NCBI RefSeq assembly: GCF_900091955.1
Contig: NZ_FMDF01000133.1
Coordinates: 1 to 64,000, forward strand
DNA: 64,000 nt
Direction: 5' to 3'
DNA from: Streptomyces sp. Ncost-T10-10d
GTDB taxonomy: Bacteria > Actinomycetota > Actinomycetes > Streptomycetales > Streptomycetaceae
A program made the position numbers and the translations under genes. Below the pieces are notes generated by a model that was not told the origin of the DNA, did not search any database, and saw nothing but the letters and a program-made list of their open reading frames with translations. Each line of letters begins with the position of its first letter. Position 1 is the stretch's first letter. This document shows, piece after piece, positions 26,106-36,400 of the stretch.

Positions 26106-26699
26106 TCACTTCAGCCCGAACGCGTCCGCGAGCATCTCCGTCTGTGCGCCCAGCAACGTGGCGCCGCTGTGGCCCATGCCCACGTACTGCCCTGCGGCCT
26201 CCAGTCCCACCGAACCGTGCAGCTGTGCCCACGCCGGCACCGCACCCGCCCATGCCTGTGCCGACTTCCCGGTGTCCCCGGCCGCAGTCGGTGCGTACTC
26301 GGCCACCCATGCGCCCACAGCCTCGTCCGTGCACAGCCACGCGGTCATCTCCGCCACCACCGGAGCGACCTGGGCTCCCGGTGCCCCGTCGGCGAAGATC
26401 GTCAGGAAAGGCCCGAGAACGGCACGGGCCCGGTCCAGCGTGTCGTCCGGAGCGACATGGCCCGGCACGGGTGCGCCCTGGATCAGCAGATGGCGGTGCG
26501 GCTCCTCGAACGCCCAGGCCCGATAGGCATCGGCCGGCGTGTGCAGACACCCGCGAGCGCCCTGCGATACGGCCGACGCGCCGGTCGCCGCTGCCGCATC
26601 GTCGTAGGCATCCCGGATCAGTGCGCTCAGCAGATCGTCCCGGCCGGCGAAGTAGCGGTAGAGCGCCGGTCGTCGTCCCCAACCCCCTTGCCGACACAT
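26106..26699 (-). pseudogene. TetR-family regulator lacking its N-terminus
   Basis: The frame begins inside the TetR DNA-binding domain, at PALYRYFAGRDDLLSALI, which is the recognition-helix end of the HTH. The preceding 35-45 residues expected for the family are absent in all frames. The C-terminal ligand domain appears complete (FEEPHRHLLIQGAP, WAQLHGSVGLEAAGQ). Just upstream, the plus strand carries the last codons of an unrelated frame (LADTLVSMLDRYGALLAAH then stop), suggesting a deletion joined two gene ends near 26660-26690. The product could not bind DNA normally. Confidence 0.75.
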
Positions 26700-26807
26700 T
26701 GGTTTCGATGCTCGACCGGTACGGGGCGCTGCTCGCCGCCCACTGAACGCGCAGCGGCCCCGGGCTGCGGTACGCGCAACCCGGGGCCGCCGTGTGCACC
26801 TGCCCGC

Positions 26808-27665
26808 TCAGTACCGCAGCCGGGACAGATACGTGTAGCTCGCGAGCGCCGAGGCGAACGGATCAGCCGGCGCGTCGTGCTCCACCAGCCACTGCTTCAC
26901 ACCGCCCCGTCGTGCCGTGTCGAACATCGCCGGGAAGTCCAGCACCCCCGAACCGACGTCCGCGAAGTCCCCGTTGGGTGCCATGTCCTTCACATGGAGC
27001 GCCGGGAAGCGTCGCGGATGCCGTACGAAGAGCTCGCCGGGAGCCGAGGCTCCGCCGTTGGCCGCCCAGTACAGATCCAGCTCGAAGGCGACCAGCTCAG
27101 GGTCGGTCTCGGCGAGCAGAATGTCGTACAGGCTGACGCCGTCGACCACCTGATGGTCCGTCCCGTGATTGTGGTACAGCAGCTTCAGCCCGGACTCGCG
27201 CGCGGCGAGCCCCACCCGGTTGAACTCCCTGGCCACTTCGCGGTACCCGGCCGGACTGTGCAGCGAACCCGGCAGGCTGGGCACGACGATCCACTTGCCG
27301 CCCAGGGTGTGGATGTCCTCCAGGGCCTGGGGGAGCCCGGCCCCCTTCACGATGTCGTAGGCGACATGTTCGAGGACGGCCCGCAGCCGGGTCTCGTCGA
27401 GCATCCGCCGGATGTCGGCCGCGCTGTGGCCGTGCCGGCCGCTCACCCCGACCGTGGCATAGCCGATCTCCGCCAGCCGCTCCAGGGTGCCCCTGAAGTC
27501 CGTCGCCAACGGATTACGCATGGTGTACAGGTGCATGCCGATCCCCGACGGTGGGATGCGCCGGCGCCGGCGGGCCTCGGTGGCGGACACGGAGGTGGCG
27601 CCGAGCCCTGTGGCTGCGGCAACACCCACAGCCGTGCTCAGAAAGGTGCGTCGTGTGCGGTCCAT
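26808..27665 (-). CDS. Exported sugar phosphate isomerase/epimerase-like TIM barrel
   Basis: A 285-residue protein of the xylose isomerase-like/AP-endonuclease-2 TIM-barrel family. MDRTRRTFLSTAVGVAAATG is a twin-arginine signal, so it acts outside the cytoplasm. Barrel motifs include IGMHLYTMRNPLATDF, GLKLLYHNHGTDHQ, AFELDLYWAANGG and FPALHVKDMAPNGDF, the last three holding likely metal ligands. Such exported members are common next to ThuA-domain proteins and are proposed to process unusual sugars. The ATG at 27665 lies 14 bases after the stop of the large upstream gene; a TTG six codons earlier would overlap it. Confidence 0.85.
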   Translation of the reverse strand: MDRTRRTFLSTAVGVAAATGLGATSVSATEARRRRRIPPSGIGMHLYTMRNPLATDFRGTLERLAEIGYATVGVSGRHGHSAADIRRMLDETRLRAVLEHVAYDIVKGAGLPQALEDIHTLGGKWIVVPSLPGSLHSPAGYREVAREFNRVGLAARESGLKLLYHNHGTDHQVVDGVSLYDILLAETDPELVAFELDLYWAANGGASAPGELFVRHPRRFPALHVKDMAPNGDFADVGSGVLDFPAMFDTARRGGVKQWLVEHDAPADPFASALASYTYLSRLRY

Positions 27666-27679
27666 GCGGGTCTGCCCTC

Positions 27680-30600
27680 TCAACTCACGTCGATGCGTAC
27701 GGAACCGGTGGTGGTGTCGCCCTTGTCGTCGGTGACCGTCAGATGTGCGGTGTACGAGCCCTTTCGGTCGTAGATGTGCGTGGCCGTCTCACCCTCCGCC
27801 CTGGTGTTGTCACCGAAGTCCCAGTGGTACGAGGCGATCGTGCGCCCGGCAACCGGTTGGACCGCGCTGCTCAGCGTCACGGAGAGCGGAGCGGTGCCCG
27901 TCGTCGGAGCCGCCTTCACCGTGACTTTTGTCCCCGGTCGCTTCTCGACACCGGGACCGTTGAAGTGCAGCCAGTCGACAGCGAACAGGTCGGCCTTGTC
28001 GCTGCTCCACTCCGGGTTGCTGAACACCGCGTACAGCTTCACGCTGCCGCCGGGATCCGTCAGCGCCGTGGTCGGTGAGACGATCCTGCCCCAGTCACCG
28101 GTGTTCGGGACGGCCACCTTGCCGAGCAGGGGGCCCGTCGGCGAACCGGCCCGGAATTCGACACTCCCGCCGATCCCGCCGGAGGCCGCACCGACCGTCA
28201 CCGAGCCGATGTTCTTCAGGTTCACCGGATCGAAGCTGATCCAGTCACCGTCCTCGATCTCGGTCAGCCGTTTACCGCCGGAGGCATCGGCCCTGCTCCC
28301 GATCACCGCACCGCCGTGCGTACCGCCGGTCGCCGTGAAGTGCTCCGCCTCACGGAACGCGGTGCGCAGAGTGAGCGAGGTGGAGCCGGTGAGCGCGGGT
28401 GCGCCAGGGGCGCCCTTGTCCTCGTACTGGGCGGTGATCCCGTAGTACAGGTTCTGTCCCGGGCCGTGGCTGTCCCCGGCGTCCGTGACGATCTCTCCCG
28501 CACAGCCGGTGTAGTTGTCGAGCGGATGCAGATGGGTGTCATGGCCGAGCTGTGACTGCACGACCACCCGTGAGCAGTCGATCGGTCCGCTCCGCCCGTC
28601 CTCCTTGTCCTTGACCTTGACGGTGAAGGGGATGGTGTCGCCGAAGCTGAACATCCCGCCGTTCGGGGGCTGCTTGATGGTGACCTCCGGACGGGTATTG
28701 CCGACGGTGATGTCCTGCACGGCCTGCGCCGTGAGACCGCCGGGCCCGGTGACCGTGAGCCGCGCGGTGACCAGTCCCTTCGTGCGATAGGTGTACGAGG
28801 GGTTCGCATCGGTCGAGTCGGTGGTGCCGTTCCCGTCGAAGTCCCATGCGTACGAGACCGGCCGGTCGCCGGGCAGTCCGGAACCGGCGCTGGAGAAGTC
28901 GACCGTCAGCGGCGCCGGACCGTTGTCCCGGCTTGCGGTGACCTTCGCATCGGGCAGCCGTCCGTCACCGACGTAGTCGATCCGGTAGATGCCGGCACCC
29001 TCGTTGCTGCCACCGCGGCCCGTACCGCTGCCGAGCCCGAAGTCGATGACGTACAGCGCCCCGTCGGGACCGAAGTCGGCATCGAAGGGCTGGTTCCACT
29101 GCATGTCCTGGAAGATGCCGTTGATGGACTGGAGTTCACCGGCCTTGACGGGAGTGAACCGCGGATCGTCGAACGACTGGTCCTTCTGCTGGAAGGAGAA
29201 CGTTTTGAACCACCGGCGGGTCAGCTCGTAGTTGATCCACTTCCCCTCGAAGTACTCCGGGAATTTGGTGCGATAGGTGTTGTCCGGGTCGTAGTCGTAG
29301 ACGGGACCGCTCATCGGGCCGCCGCCTCCGGTGCCGAGCTCCGGGAATTCGGCGGATGCGGAGTAGGCGTACCAGACGGTTGCGGGCTGGGCAGGTGGCA
29401 GTTCCCGCAGCCCGGTGTTGTTCGGTGAGTCATTGACGAGCGCCGCGCAGTCGAACTTCGGACCCGACTTCTTCGTCGTGAAGTCGTAGTCAGTGAAAGG
29501 AGTGTTGTTGCCTATGCAGTACGGCCAGCCGAAGTTCCCCGCCGCCGTGATACGGGTGTACTCGACGGTCCCCTCCGGCCCGCGATCGGCGACCGCCTCC
29601 TTGGCGTCCGGACCGTAGTCGGCGACCATCAGCGCGCCGCTCAGCGGATCGGTGGTGATCCGGAAGGGATTGCGCATCCCCATCGCGTAGATCTCCGGAC
29701 GCGTCTTCTCCGTACCGGGCGCGAAGAGATTGCCCTCCGGAACGGTGTACGTACCGTCGTCCCTGGGGGTGATGCGCAGAATCTTGCCGCGCAGATCGTT
29801 CGTATTGCCCGCCGTGCCCTGGGCGTCCCAGGCGCGTCGGCCGGCGCCCTCGTCGATCGGGCTGAAGCCGTCCGAGGCGAACGGATCGGTGTTGTCCCCG
29901 GTCGCCGCGTACAGATTGCCTGCCTTGTCGAAGGCGAGCGAACCGGCCATATGGGAGTTGGCCCGGCCTTCGCCCCGCCAGGTCGGAATGGTCAACAGCC
30001 GCTTCTCCGACGCGGGATCGACTGTATTGCCGGTGACGGTGAACCGGGAGAGATTGAGTTGCTTCTCGGTCTTGTCGGAGTGCAGGAGATAGAGCCGGTT
30101 GTTCGTGGCGAAGCCCGGATCGAGGGCGAGGCCGAGCAGTCCGTCGGACTGACTGGTCATCTCCGGTGTGTACGCGAAGTCCAGCGCAGTCGACACCTTC
30201 ATCGTCTGCTGGTCGATGACCTTCAGCTTCCCGGTGCGCTGGGCGAAGAACACCCGGCGGTCGGGGGCAACGGCCAGTTCGAACGGGTCGGCGAGGTCGC
30301 TGGTGGCCAGCGCGGTCCGCTGGAACGAACCGGTCCGCGTCGCGGTGCAGTCACCGGGCTTCGCACCCGCGGCCCATTCGATCCCGCCGAGAAGGTGCTG
30401 GACGAAGCCCTCCTCCTGGAACGCCGAGGACGCGTGCCCGCCCGCGGTGAACCAGGAGCGGCCGCCGTCGTAGTTCTGGCACCAGGACCACGGATGGTCC
30501 ACGCCCTCGTCGAGCCCGGTGACGCCGTCGCGCACCTTGATCTGCGCGAGGGTGTGCACCTTGGAGGTGGGATTGGTGCGCCAGTTGTACCACTCCTCCG

Positions 30601-31162
30601 TACGCTCCCAGAGGTCCGGAAGGCCCTTGGTGGAGGGGTGCGCGTGATCGAGGACCTTGATCCGGCCGGTCTGCACGGCCGGGTGCTGGTCGAAGATGGC
30701 ACCGACAAGACCCTCGTACCAGTCCCAGTCGCGCTCGCTGGCGGACGCGGCATGCAGACCGACCCAGCCGCCTCCCGCACGGATGTACTTCTGCAGGGCC
30801 TGGCGCTCGTCGGCGCTCAGCAAGTCACCTTTCTCCGGTGTGGAGTTGGTGTTGTTGAACACGACCGCCTGGAAACGGGCGAGATCGGTGTCATTGAAGA
30901 CGGCGGAGTCTTCGGTCGCCTCGACCTCGAAGCCGTTCTCGGCGCCGAGCTTTTTGATCGCTTCGATCCCGGCGGGAATCGAGTCGTGAGGGAAGTTGGT
31001 GACCTCGGAGTAGACCAGGACCCGGAAGGAAGCCGCGTGGGCCCGGGGCGGCGAGGCCACCAGAAGACCGACGACCAACGCCAGCAGTGCGGTGACGGCG
31101 ATGAGCGGCGACGGAAAGCGGTGACCTCGTAACGGGCGGCTTTGCAACGGGCGATGACTCAT
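27680..31162 (-). CDS. Multidomain exoprotein: ThuA, PQQ-type sugar dehydrogenase, PKD, CBM6-like, PKD
   Basis: A 1160-residue secreted protein. A long signal with a hydrophobic core ends near residue 43 (APPRAHA region). Residues about 45-265 are a ThuA-like domain (FRVLVYSEVTNFPHDSIPAG, GGGWVGLHAAS). About 285-700 is a soluble glucose/sorbosone dehydrogenase-like beta-propeller (LADPFELAVAPDRRVFFAQR, YAMGMRNPFRITTDPLSG). About 725-820 is a PKD domain (VSYAWDFDGNG). About 930-1070 resembles CBM6 (FREAEHFTATGGTHGG). The last 85 residues are a second PKD domain (IASYHWDFGDNT). It probably oxidises or binds a sugar at a polymer surface. AGGGAG precedes the ATG; a LacI-type palindrome lies 39 bases upstream. 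Confidence 0.9.
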   Translation of the reverse strand: MSHRPLQSRPLRGHRFPSPLIAVTALLALVVGLLVASPPRAHAASFRVLVYSEVTNFPHDSIPAGIEAIKKLGAENGFEVEATEDSAVFNDTDLARFQAVVFNNTNSTPEKGDLLSADERQALQKYIRAGGGWVGLHAASASERDWDWYEGLVGAIFDQHPAVQTGRIKVLDHAHPSTKGLPDLWERTEEWYNWRTNPTSKVHTLAQIKVRDGVTGLDEGVDHPWSWCQNYDGGRSWFTAGGHASSAFQEEGFVQHLLGGIEWAAGAKPGDCTATRTGSFQRTALATSDLADPFELAVAPDRRVFFAQRTGKLKVIDQQTMKVSTALDFAYTPEMTSQSDGLLGLALDPGFATNNRLYLLHSDKTEKQLNLSRFTVTGNTVDPASEKRLLTIPTWRGEGRANSHMAGSLAFDKAGNLYAATGDNTDPFASDGFSPIDEGAGRRAWDAQGTAGNTNDLRGKILRITPRDDGTYTVPEGNLFAPGTEKTRPEIYAMGMRNPFRITTDPLSGALMVADYGPDAKEAVADRGPEGTVEYTRITAAGNFGWPYCIGNNTPFTDYDFTTKKSGPKFDCAALVNDSPNNTGLRELPPAQPATVWYAYSASAEFPELGTGGGGPMSGPVYDYDPDNTYRTKFPEYFEGKWINYELTRRWFKTFSFQQKDQSFDDPRFTPVKAGELQSINGIFQDMQWNQPFDADFGPDGALYVIDFGLGSGTGRGGSNEGAGIYRIDYVGDGRLPDAKVTASRDNGPAPLTVDFSSAGSGLPGDRPVSYAWDFDGNGTTDSTDANPSYTYRTKGLVTARLTVTGPGGLTAQAVQDITVGNTRPEVTIKQPPNGGMFSFGDTIPFTVKVKDKEDGRSGPIDCSRVVVQSQLGHDTHLHPLDNYTGCAGEIVTDAGDSHGPGQNLYYGITAQYEDKGAPGAPALTGSTSLTLRTAFREAEHFTATGGTHGGAVIGSRADASGGKRLTEIEDGDWISFDPVNLKNIGSVTVGAASGGIGGSVEFRAGSPTGPLLGKVAVPNTGDWGRIVSPTTALTDPGGSVKLYAVFSNPEWSSDKADLFAVDWLHFNGPGVEKRPGTKVTVKAAPTTGTAPLSVTLSSAVQPVAGRTIASYHWDFGDNTRAEGETATHIYDRKGSYTAHLTVTDDKGDTTTGSVRIDVS

Positions 31163-31200
31163 GGGCGCTCCCTGTGCGGTAGATGCCGACTGCGGGATGT

Positions 31201-31214
31201 AGAAAGCGCTTTCT
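31201..31214. promoter_or_regulatory. LacI-type operator palindrome, second copy
   Basis: AGAAAGCGCTTTCT is a perfect 14-base palindrome, identical to the core of the site at 23204-23221. It lies 39 bases upstream of the ThuA/dehydrogenase gene, suggesting that gene and the following TIM-barrel gene answer to the LacI protein at 22021-23119 or a paralogue. Confidence 0.7.
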
Positions 31215-31345
31215 GAAGTGCATCGCTCAGAGTAGGTTCAGGTCTTGATGGGGTCAATGGGCCGGGAGCGCACTCTGTGGCTTCGGGGTGACTTCGTGCT
31301 CCCGGCGCTGCCGGGGGAGAGCGCTTCCGAGGGCCACCGCACCGG

Positions 31346-32248
31346 TCATCGGCGGAGGAACCCGCCGATCCGCTCCCGCAGCCCCCGCGGATCCAGACCA
31401 TGGGCGGCGAGGTGCTCGTCCATTTCCCCGTACTTGCGCAGCTCGGCCCGCCCCACCCCGAGGCCCAGCACGCGGTGCGGCAGCTCGGCGAGCGCGTCAT
31501 TGGCCGCGGCCGTGGACGTGCCCGCCAGATACGGTTCGACGATCACCACATCGGCGGCCCCGTGATCACCGACCGCCCGCCGCAGCCCGGCCCCGTCGAA
31601 GGGGCGCACCGTCGTCGCGTACAGCACGGTCGCATCGAGGCCGTCGGTCGCCGCGAGGACATTGTCGAGCATCGGCCCGACCGCGATCACCACCCCGCCC
31701 TCACCCTCCCGCACCGTGGTGAAACCGGTCCCCGCGCCGACCGGCCGCGCCCGGTCGTTGGACTGCAGCGACAGCCGTACGTACACCCGGTCGTCCCCGG
31801 CCGCAGCCTGCCGCAGCAGCTCCTCGGCCTCGTCGGGGTGGCCCGGGACGTGCACCGTCCAGCCGTCGAGGGTGTCCATGAGGGCGACATCGCCCGGTGA
31901 CATATGGGTGAAGCCGCCGGCCGGCCAGTCGTACGAGCCTCCGGCACTCACCAGCACCCCGCCCACTCCCTGATGGCCGAAGTCCAGCTTGACCTGCTCG
32001 AACGGCCGCTCGATCAGAAAGCTGGCGAAGGTGTGCACGATCGGCCGCAGGCCGGTGAGCGCCATCCCGGCGCCCGTCCCGATCAGCAGCTGTTCCCTGA
32101 TTCCCACATTGATGACCCGGTCCGGATGGGCCCGTGCGGCCCGGTCGAAGCCGTCCCGGCTGATCTCGGCGAGCACCAGCGCGAGGCGGGGGTCCTCGTC
32201 CAGCAGCTGTGAGGTGGTCGAGATGAAGCGGTCACGCATCGTGTCCAT
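31346..32248 (-). CDS. Transketolase, C-terminal subunit
   Basis: A 300-residue protein matching the pyrimidine-binding and C-terminal domains of transketolase. VINVGIREQLLIGTGAGMAL holds the catalytic Glu that activates thiamine diphosphate; RPIVHTFASFLIERPFEQVKLD is also typical. It must pair with the N-terminal subunit encoded just upstream. The ATG at 32248 (MDTMRDRFI) is chosen; the longer frame to 32452 overlaps the partner gene and codes for nothing recognisable. Confidence 0.9.
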   Translation of the reverse strand: MDTMRDRFISTTSQLLDEDPRLALVLAEISRDGFDRAARAHPDRVINVGIREQLLIGTGAGMALTGLRPIVHTFASFLIERPFEQVKLDFGHQGVGGVLVSAGGSYDWPAGGFTHMSPGDVALMDTLDGWTVHVPGHPDEAEELLRQAAAGDDRVYVRLSLQSNDRARPVGAGTGFTTVREGEGGVVIAVGPMLDNVLAATDGLDATVLYATTVRPFDGAGLRRAVGDHGAADVVIVEPYLAGTSTAAANDALAELPHRVLGLGVGRAELRKYGEMDEHLAAHGLDPRGLRERIGGFLRR

Positions 32249-32306
32249 GTGAAATGTCCCTCTCCGGTTTCGTTGCTTCTGTCTCTTCGGTTGTCGCCCG
32301 GTGCGT

Positions 32307-33008
32307 TCAGTTCTTGGGGGCGACACGGGCGACCACGGCCCGCGGCCGCCCGGGGTGTGGTGCCGTGAAGGCCGCGTACAAGGCCTCGTGGTCCCGTCCG
32401 TCGACGGAGTCGACCGACCAGCCCGCAGCCTCGAACCGGGCCGCGATGCCACCGGGCCGGCCGTAGGACGCCGACGCGTTGTCGATCACCACGGTGTGCA
32501 GCTGTTCCAGCCCGGCCGGGCCCGCGTAGGCGAGGGCCTCGTGATTGCTGCCCTCGTCCAGCTCGGCGTCCCCGATCAGCACCCATACCCTCGGGTCGTT
32601 CAGCCCCTGCGCCCGTAGACCGAGCACGCTCCCGACGGCCAGCGGCAGCCCGTGCCCCAGCGACCCGCTGCCGATCTCGATCCCCGGCGCCAGCGTCCGG
32701 TCCGGGTGATGCCCGAGCGGTGAGTCGTACGTCCCGAACCCGGAGAGCAGCTCCTCGCCGAAGAATCCGTGCGCGGCGAGGACCGCGTAGTACGCCATCG
32801 GACCGTGCCCCTTGGACAGCAGGAAACGGTCGCGGTCGGGTGCGTCGGCGGCGCCGGGTGTCACCCGCAGCACCCGGTCGTACAGCACCCAGAGGGCATC
32901 CAGCGTGGAGGTCGCGGCGGGGCCGTGCTTCTCGTCCCCTGTCATCAGGCTCATCAGCCGGTTCATGTCGCGGTAATCGCCCGTGGGGGCAGCAGCTGTG
33001 TTTGTCAT
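32307..33008 (-). CDS. Transketolase, N-terminal subunit
   Basis: A 233-residue thiamine-diphosphate-binding subunit of a split transketolase. LLSKGHGPMAYYAVLAAHGFF and GSGSLGHGLPLAVGSVLGLR are conserved, and IGDAELDEGSNHEAL followed by VIDNASAS gives the GDG-like cofactor motif. Split transketolases often serve dedicated sugar pathways instead of the central pentose-phosphate route. No strong ribosome binding site precedes either ATG (33008 or 33026); leaderless translation is possible. Fifty-eight bases separate it from the C-terminal subunit gene. Confidence 0.88.
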   Translation of the reverse strand: MTNTAAAPTGDYRDMNRLMSLMTGDEKHGPAATSTLDALWVLYDRVLRVTPGAADAPDRDRFLLSKGHGPMAYYAVLAAHGFFGEELLSGFGTYDSPLGHHPDRTLAPGIEIGSGSLGHGLPLAVGSVLGLRAQGLNDPRVWVLIGDAELDEGSNHEALAYAGPAGLEQLHTVVIDNASASYGRPGGIAARFEAAGWSVDSVDGRDHEALYAAFTAPHPGRPRAVVARVAPKN

Positions 33009-33135
33009 GAACCCAGGGTTGAACATCAAGTTTGGTTGAGGTCAAGCCGGGAAAGGTGTTCGTGACCACCCGTCCAAGTGCGGTATTCTTCTCATGCGCG
33101 TTCGGCCAGGGGGAATCCCCAGGTCAGGCGAGTAT

Positions 33136-33209
<74 letters not shown>

Positions 33210-33231
33210 CTTTTAGGAGTCGCAGGTCAGA

Positions 33232-33274
33232 GGCCGTTTCAGAGCAATCTGAAACGGCCCTTTGGTCTTTTTTG
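33232..33274 (+). terminator. Terminator of tRNA-Pro
   Basis: A perfect 12-base-pair stem (GGCCGTTTCAGA at 33232-33243, complement at 33248-33259) closed by a GCAA tetraloop is followed by a T-rich stretch ending in six T residues. It is an intrinsic terminator 22 bases after the tRNA. Confidence 0.9.
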
Positions 33275-33440
33275 GGAACTGGTTGGGGACCAATCTCCAA
33301 CTCCCGAGACGCCTCTTGACCCGGCCAAGGTGCGCTCCAGGGCGCAAGTCGACAGCGCGGACGGAGCGCCCGCCGACCATGGCCAGGTGGATTCGGCCTC
33401 GTGGACAGCGGCGGCCTTGGCGTAGAGATTTCGAGGTCCG

Positions 33441-36400
33441 TCAGCACCGGGCCGATGGTCCTGAGCCGGCTCCCAGTTGTTCTCGGGAGGCGTCGCGCAG
33501 CGATTCCGCATCCAATGCCGAGCGGAGGCGATCGGCGAATGGAAGCTCTCCATGCCGGGTCAACCAGCAATCCGCCAGGCGCATCGCGTGGACTCTTTGG
33601 CTCGGGGAGAGTGCCGGGAGAGTGAGTAGATCCTCGATGACCAGACGTGCCTTTGGCAGCATGCCGTGCTCTTGGAGCCAGCGCAGGGAGGTGTCGATGG
33701 CGCGGGATCGCCGATCCTCGTCAAGGGCCGGATGGCGCAGGACACCGGAGAACACGGAGCGGACCTTCGTCGACCGGTCGGTGCTCAGACGGTTCAGAGC
33801 GATGTCGATGCCGATGCGTGCTTGTTCGACGGACAGGTCCGGGCGTGTGAGGAAGGAGGCGAGGACCGAGCGCTGGGCCTTGCCGCCGTGGCAGGCCAGC
33901 CACCGCAGGCTGGCGTCCGCGACGGACCGTGCTTGATCGCGCGTCAGCCCGTCGAGCTGGCTGAGCATGACGGCCATGAGCACGTGATCGTTCGGACGTG
34001 CGAGGAGCGCGGCACACCCGAGACGGATGGCACGCTGTAGCTGCGCGGACGGCAGGTCCGGCACGCGCAGGAGGGGCCCCAGCGCCGAACTGAACGCCTC
34101 GTGCTCCGGGTGGCTGTCAAGCCATGTGAAGGCGAGCGTGACGGCGGTCCGAGCCTGGTCCTGGGTGAGTTCCTCGTAGTGCATGAGCAGGCGGAGGAGT
34201 ATGGCCGGGGCGGACTGGGCGTCAGGTTGCGACCTCAGCCGTTCCAGGAGGGGGGTGGCAGCGTCCGCCACGCTGTCGGCGGACAGCAGCGTGCCAATGA
34301 CGCGGGAGAGTGCCGGGTGCTCGGCAGGACCCTCGGCGGCCCACGATCGGGCGACGGCGATCATCCTTGGACGCAGCTCCGGCGGGCACCCGTCCGTGGA
34401 CAGGAGTCTGTGCAGGACCCGACCCGTGCTCGGGTACATCCGTCCCGCCTCCAGCCAATCCAGTGCGCTTCGGATCAGTGCTGCGCGGTCCGGGTCCGGG
34501 AGGCGGTCATGCTCGAGGAGAGCACACAGTTCCGGACCGACGTCCGAGCCCGGCCGTACATCGGCACGCAGCCACACGAGGCCGTGGTCCAGAAGTTTCC
34601 GGCAAGCGACCGCGTCGATGTCCGCACGCTGCAGAAATGCACGGATCACTGGTGCGACCCCGAGGGATCGGTACGGCGTGAGCCACGCCAATACGATCGC
34701 GACTACTTTCTGCAGCCGATGCCTGGAGTGGTCCATGCTGAGCAGGCGTTTCAACAGCGCAGGCGTATGACGCCAGTCGGGCCGGGGAGACACCCAGGCA
34801 AGGGTGCAGTCGACCACCAGGTCCTCGGCCTCCGGCGGAAGGTCGGGGCGCTCGAGCAGGGCGAGCAGAAGATACTCGGTGTCGGTCTGTCCGCCCCGGC
34901 GAACGAGCCACCCGACAGAAGCCTCGACAAGGCATGCGGGAGCAGGATCCATGCCTCTCAGGGCGGCGGTAAGGAACGGCCGAGCGGTGTGGTCGGCCTC
35001 GGCACGGGCGAGCCAGGGAGCAACGAGCGTGTTCCACACAGTGCGATCGAATCCTTGCCAGGGCCGGCTTGTCACCATCGTCAGCAGCGCCTGTCCGCCG
35101 TCATCACCGGCGTCCGCCAAAAGGTGTCCGAGCTGATCCGCCTGGGCCGTGAGCCATTCCTTGCAAAAGCGTTCCAGGGCAGCGAACCGATGAGTGGGGC
35201 CATGCGCTGCCATGTCGACAGCCAGCCGTCGGAGATGGCCGGTGAAAATGGAGAATGTACGCGCATGCTGCGTAAATGTGGCAAAGAGTGCACCGGCGGT
35301 GGCTGCGTCGATGCTCCATCCGGGAGAAGGCATCAGAGACTGCAGTAGGAGTTCGTCGGTGACGATGTCGTGGACCACGACCAGCTGACCGCCGACCTCA
35401 TCGAGCCACCCGAGAGAGATCAGCGTGTCGACGACACGCCGCCCTCCGAACGGAACGGTCGACCCGCCGGCCATCGTGAGAAACGTGTCGATGGCCTGTT
35501 CGACGATCATCCGGGGCTGAGGGCTCGCTGCAACCGCCACGGTGAAGGCCAGCCGCTCGACGTCGGGGGAGGCGACATCCCAGGGGGAGGGGCTGAGCAC
35601 GGGGTTCGCGGCGAGCGCGTCCCGCCGTATGCCCTCGCGCAGCCAGTCCAGCAGCTCGCCGGGCCGGATCGATGCCGCCACCCCCGGTGGGTGCTGGGCG
35701 AGCCCCTGCTCCTCGATCGCCCGCGCGATCAACAGTGCGATCACCGGGCGCCGCCCGCAGAGCTGGGACAGCGCCTCGTTCCCCCATAGGCGCACGGTTT
35801 CAGGTGCCGCGCGCCGAACCACTTGGGCGATGATCGCGGACTGGTGTGGCCAGTCCTCCCGGACATAGATCTCATCCAGCACTCGACCACTGCCGCGGAG
35901 CTGAACCGTGTGCAGAGACCCGGGCCGGACGGAGGCCAGGCACGTCACGGTCACACCACGCCGCTTGGCCTCCGGAATCAGCACTTCGGCGAGGACACGT
36001 AGGTCGACCTGTGGGCAGGCGTCGAGGTAGTCCAGTATCAGCAGCACGCGTCGGCGGCCGCAGGAGATGACGGATGTGGCGACATCGTCGACCGTCACAG
36101 CGCTGTCGGGCTGGACATGCAGGACTTGCCAGCCCGCGCGGTCTGCCCGGTGGGCGACCTCGAAGCATGTCCGCGTCTTGCCCGAGCCGGCTGGCCCGAT
36201 CAGCAGCGCCCCTCGTGAGCGGGCGGTGCTGAGCCGGGCGAACAGGTGGTCCGGATGCGATGCGTGGTCCATCCCCGGATGGATGAAGGGAAGGTGCTCC
36301 TCGTCGAGATAACTGCGTCGTCCGAGCAGGCGCCGTACGACCTCGGCGTGGGTGAGTACGCGGTCGCGTACGGCTGGGTGGAGCGGAGGCGGCAGGAAGT

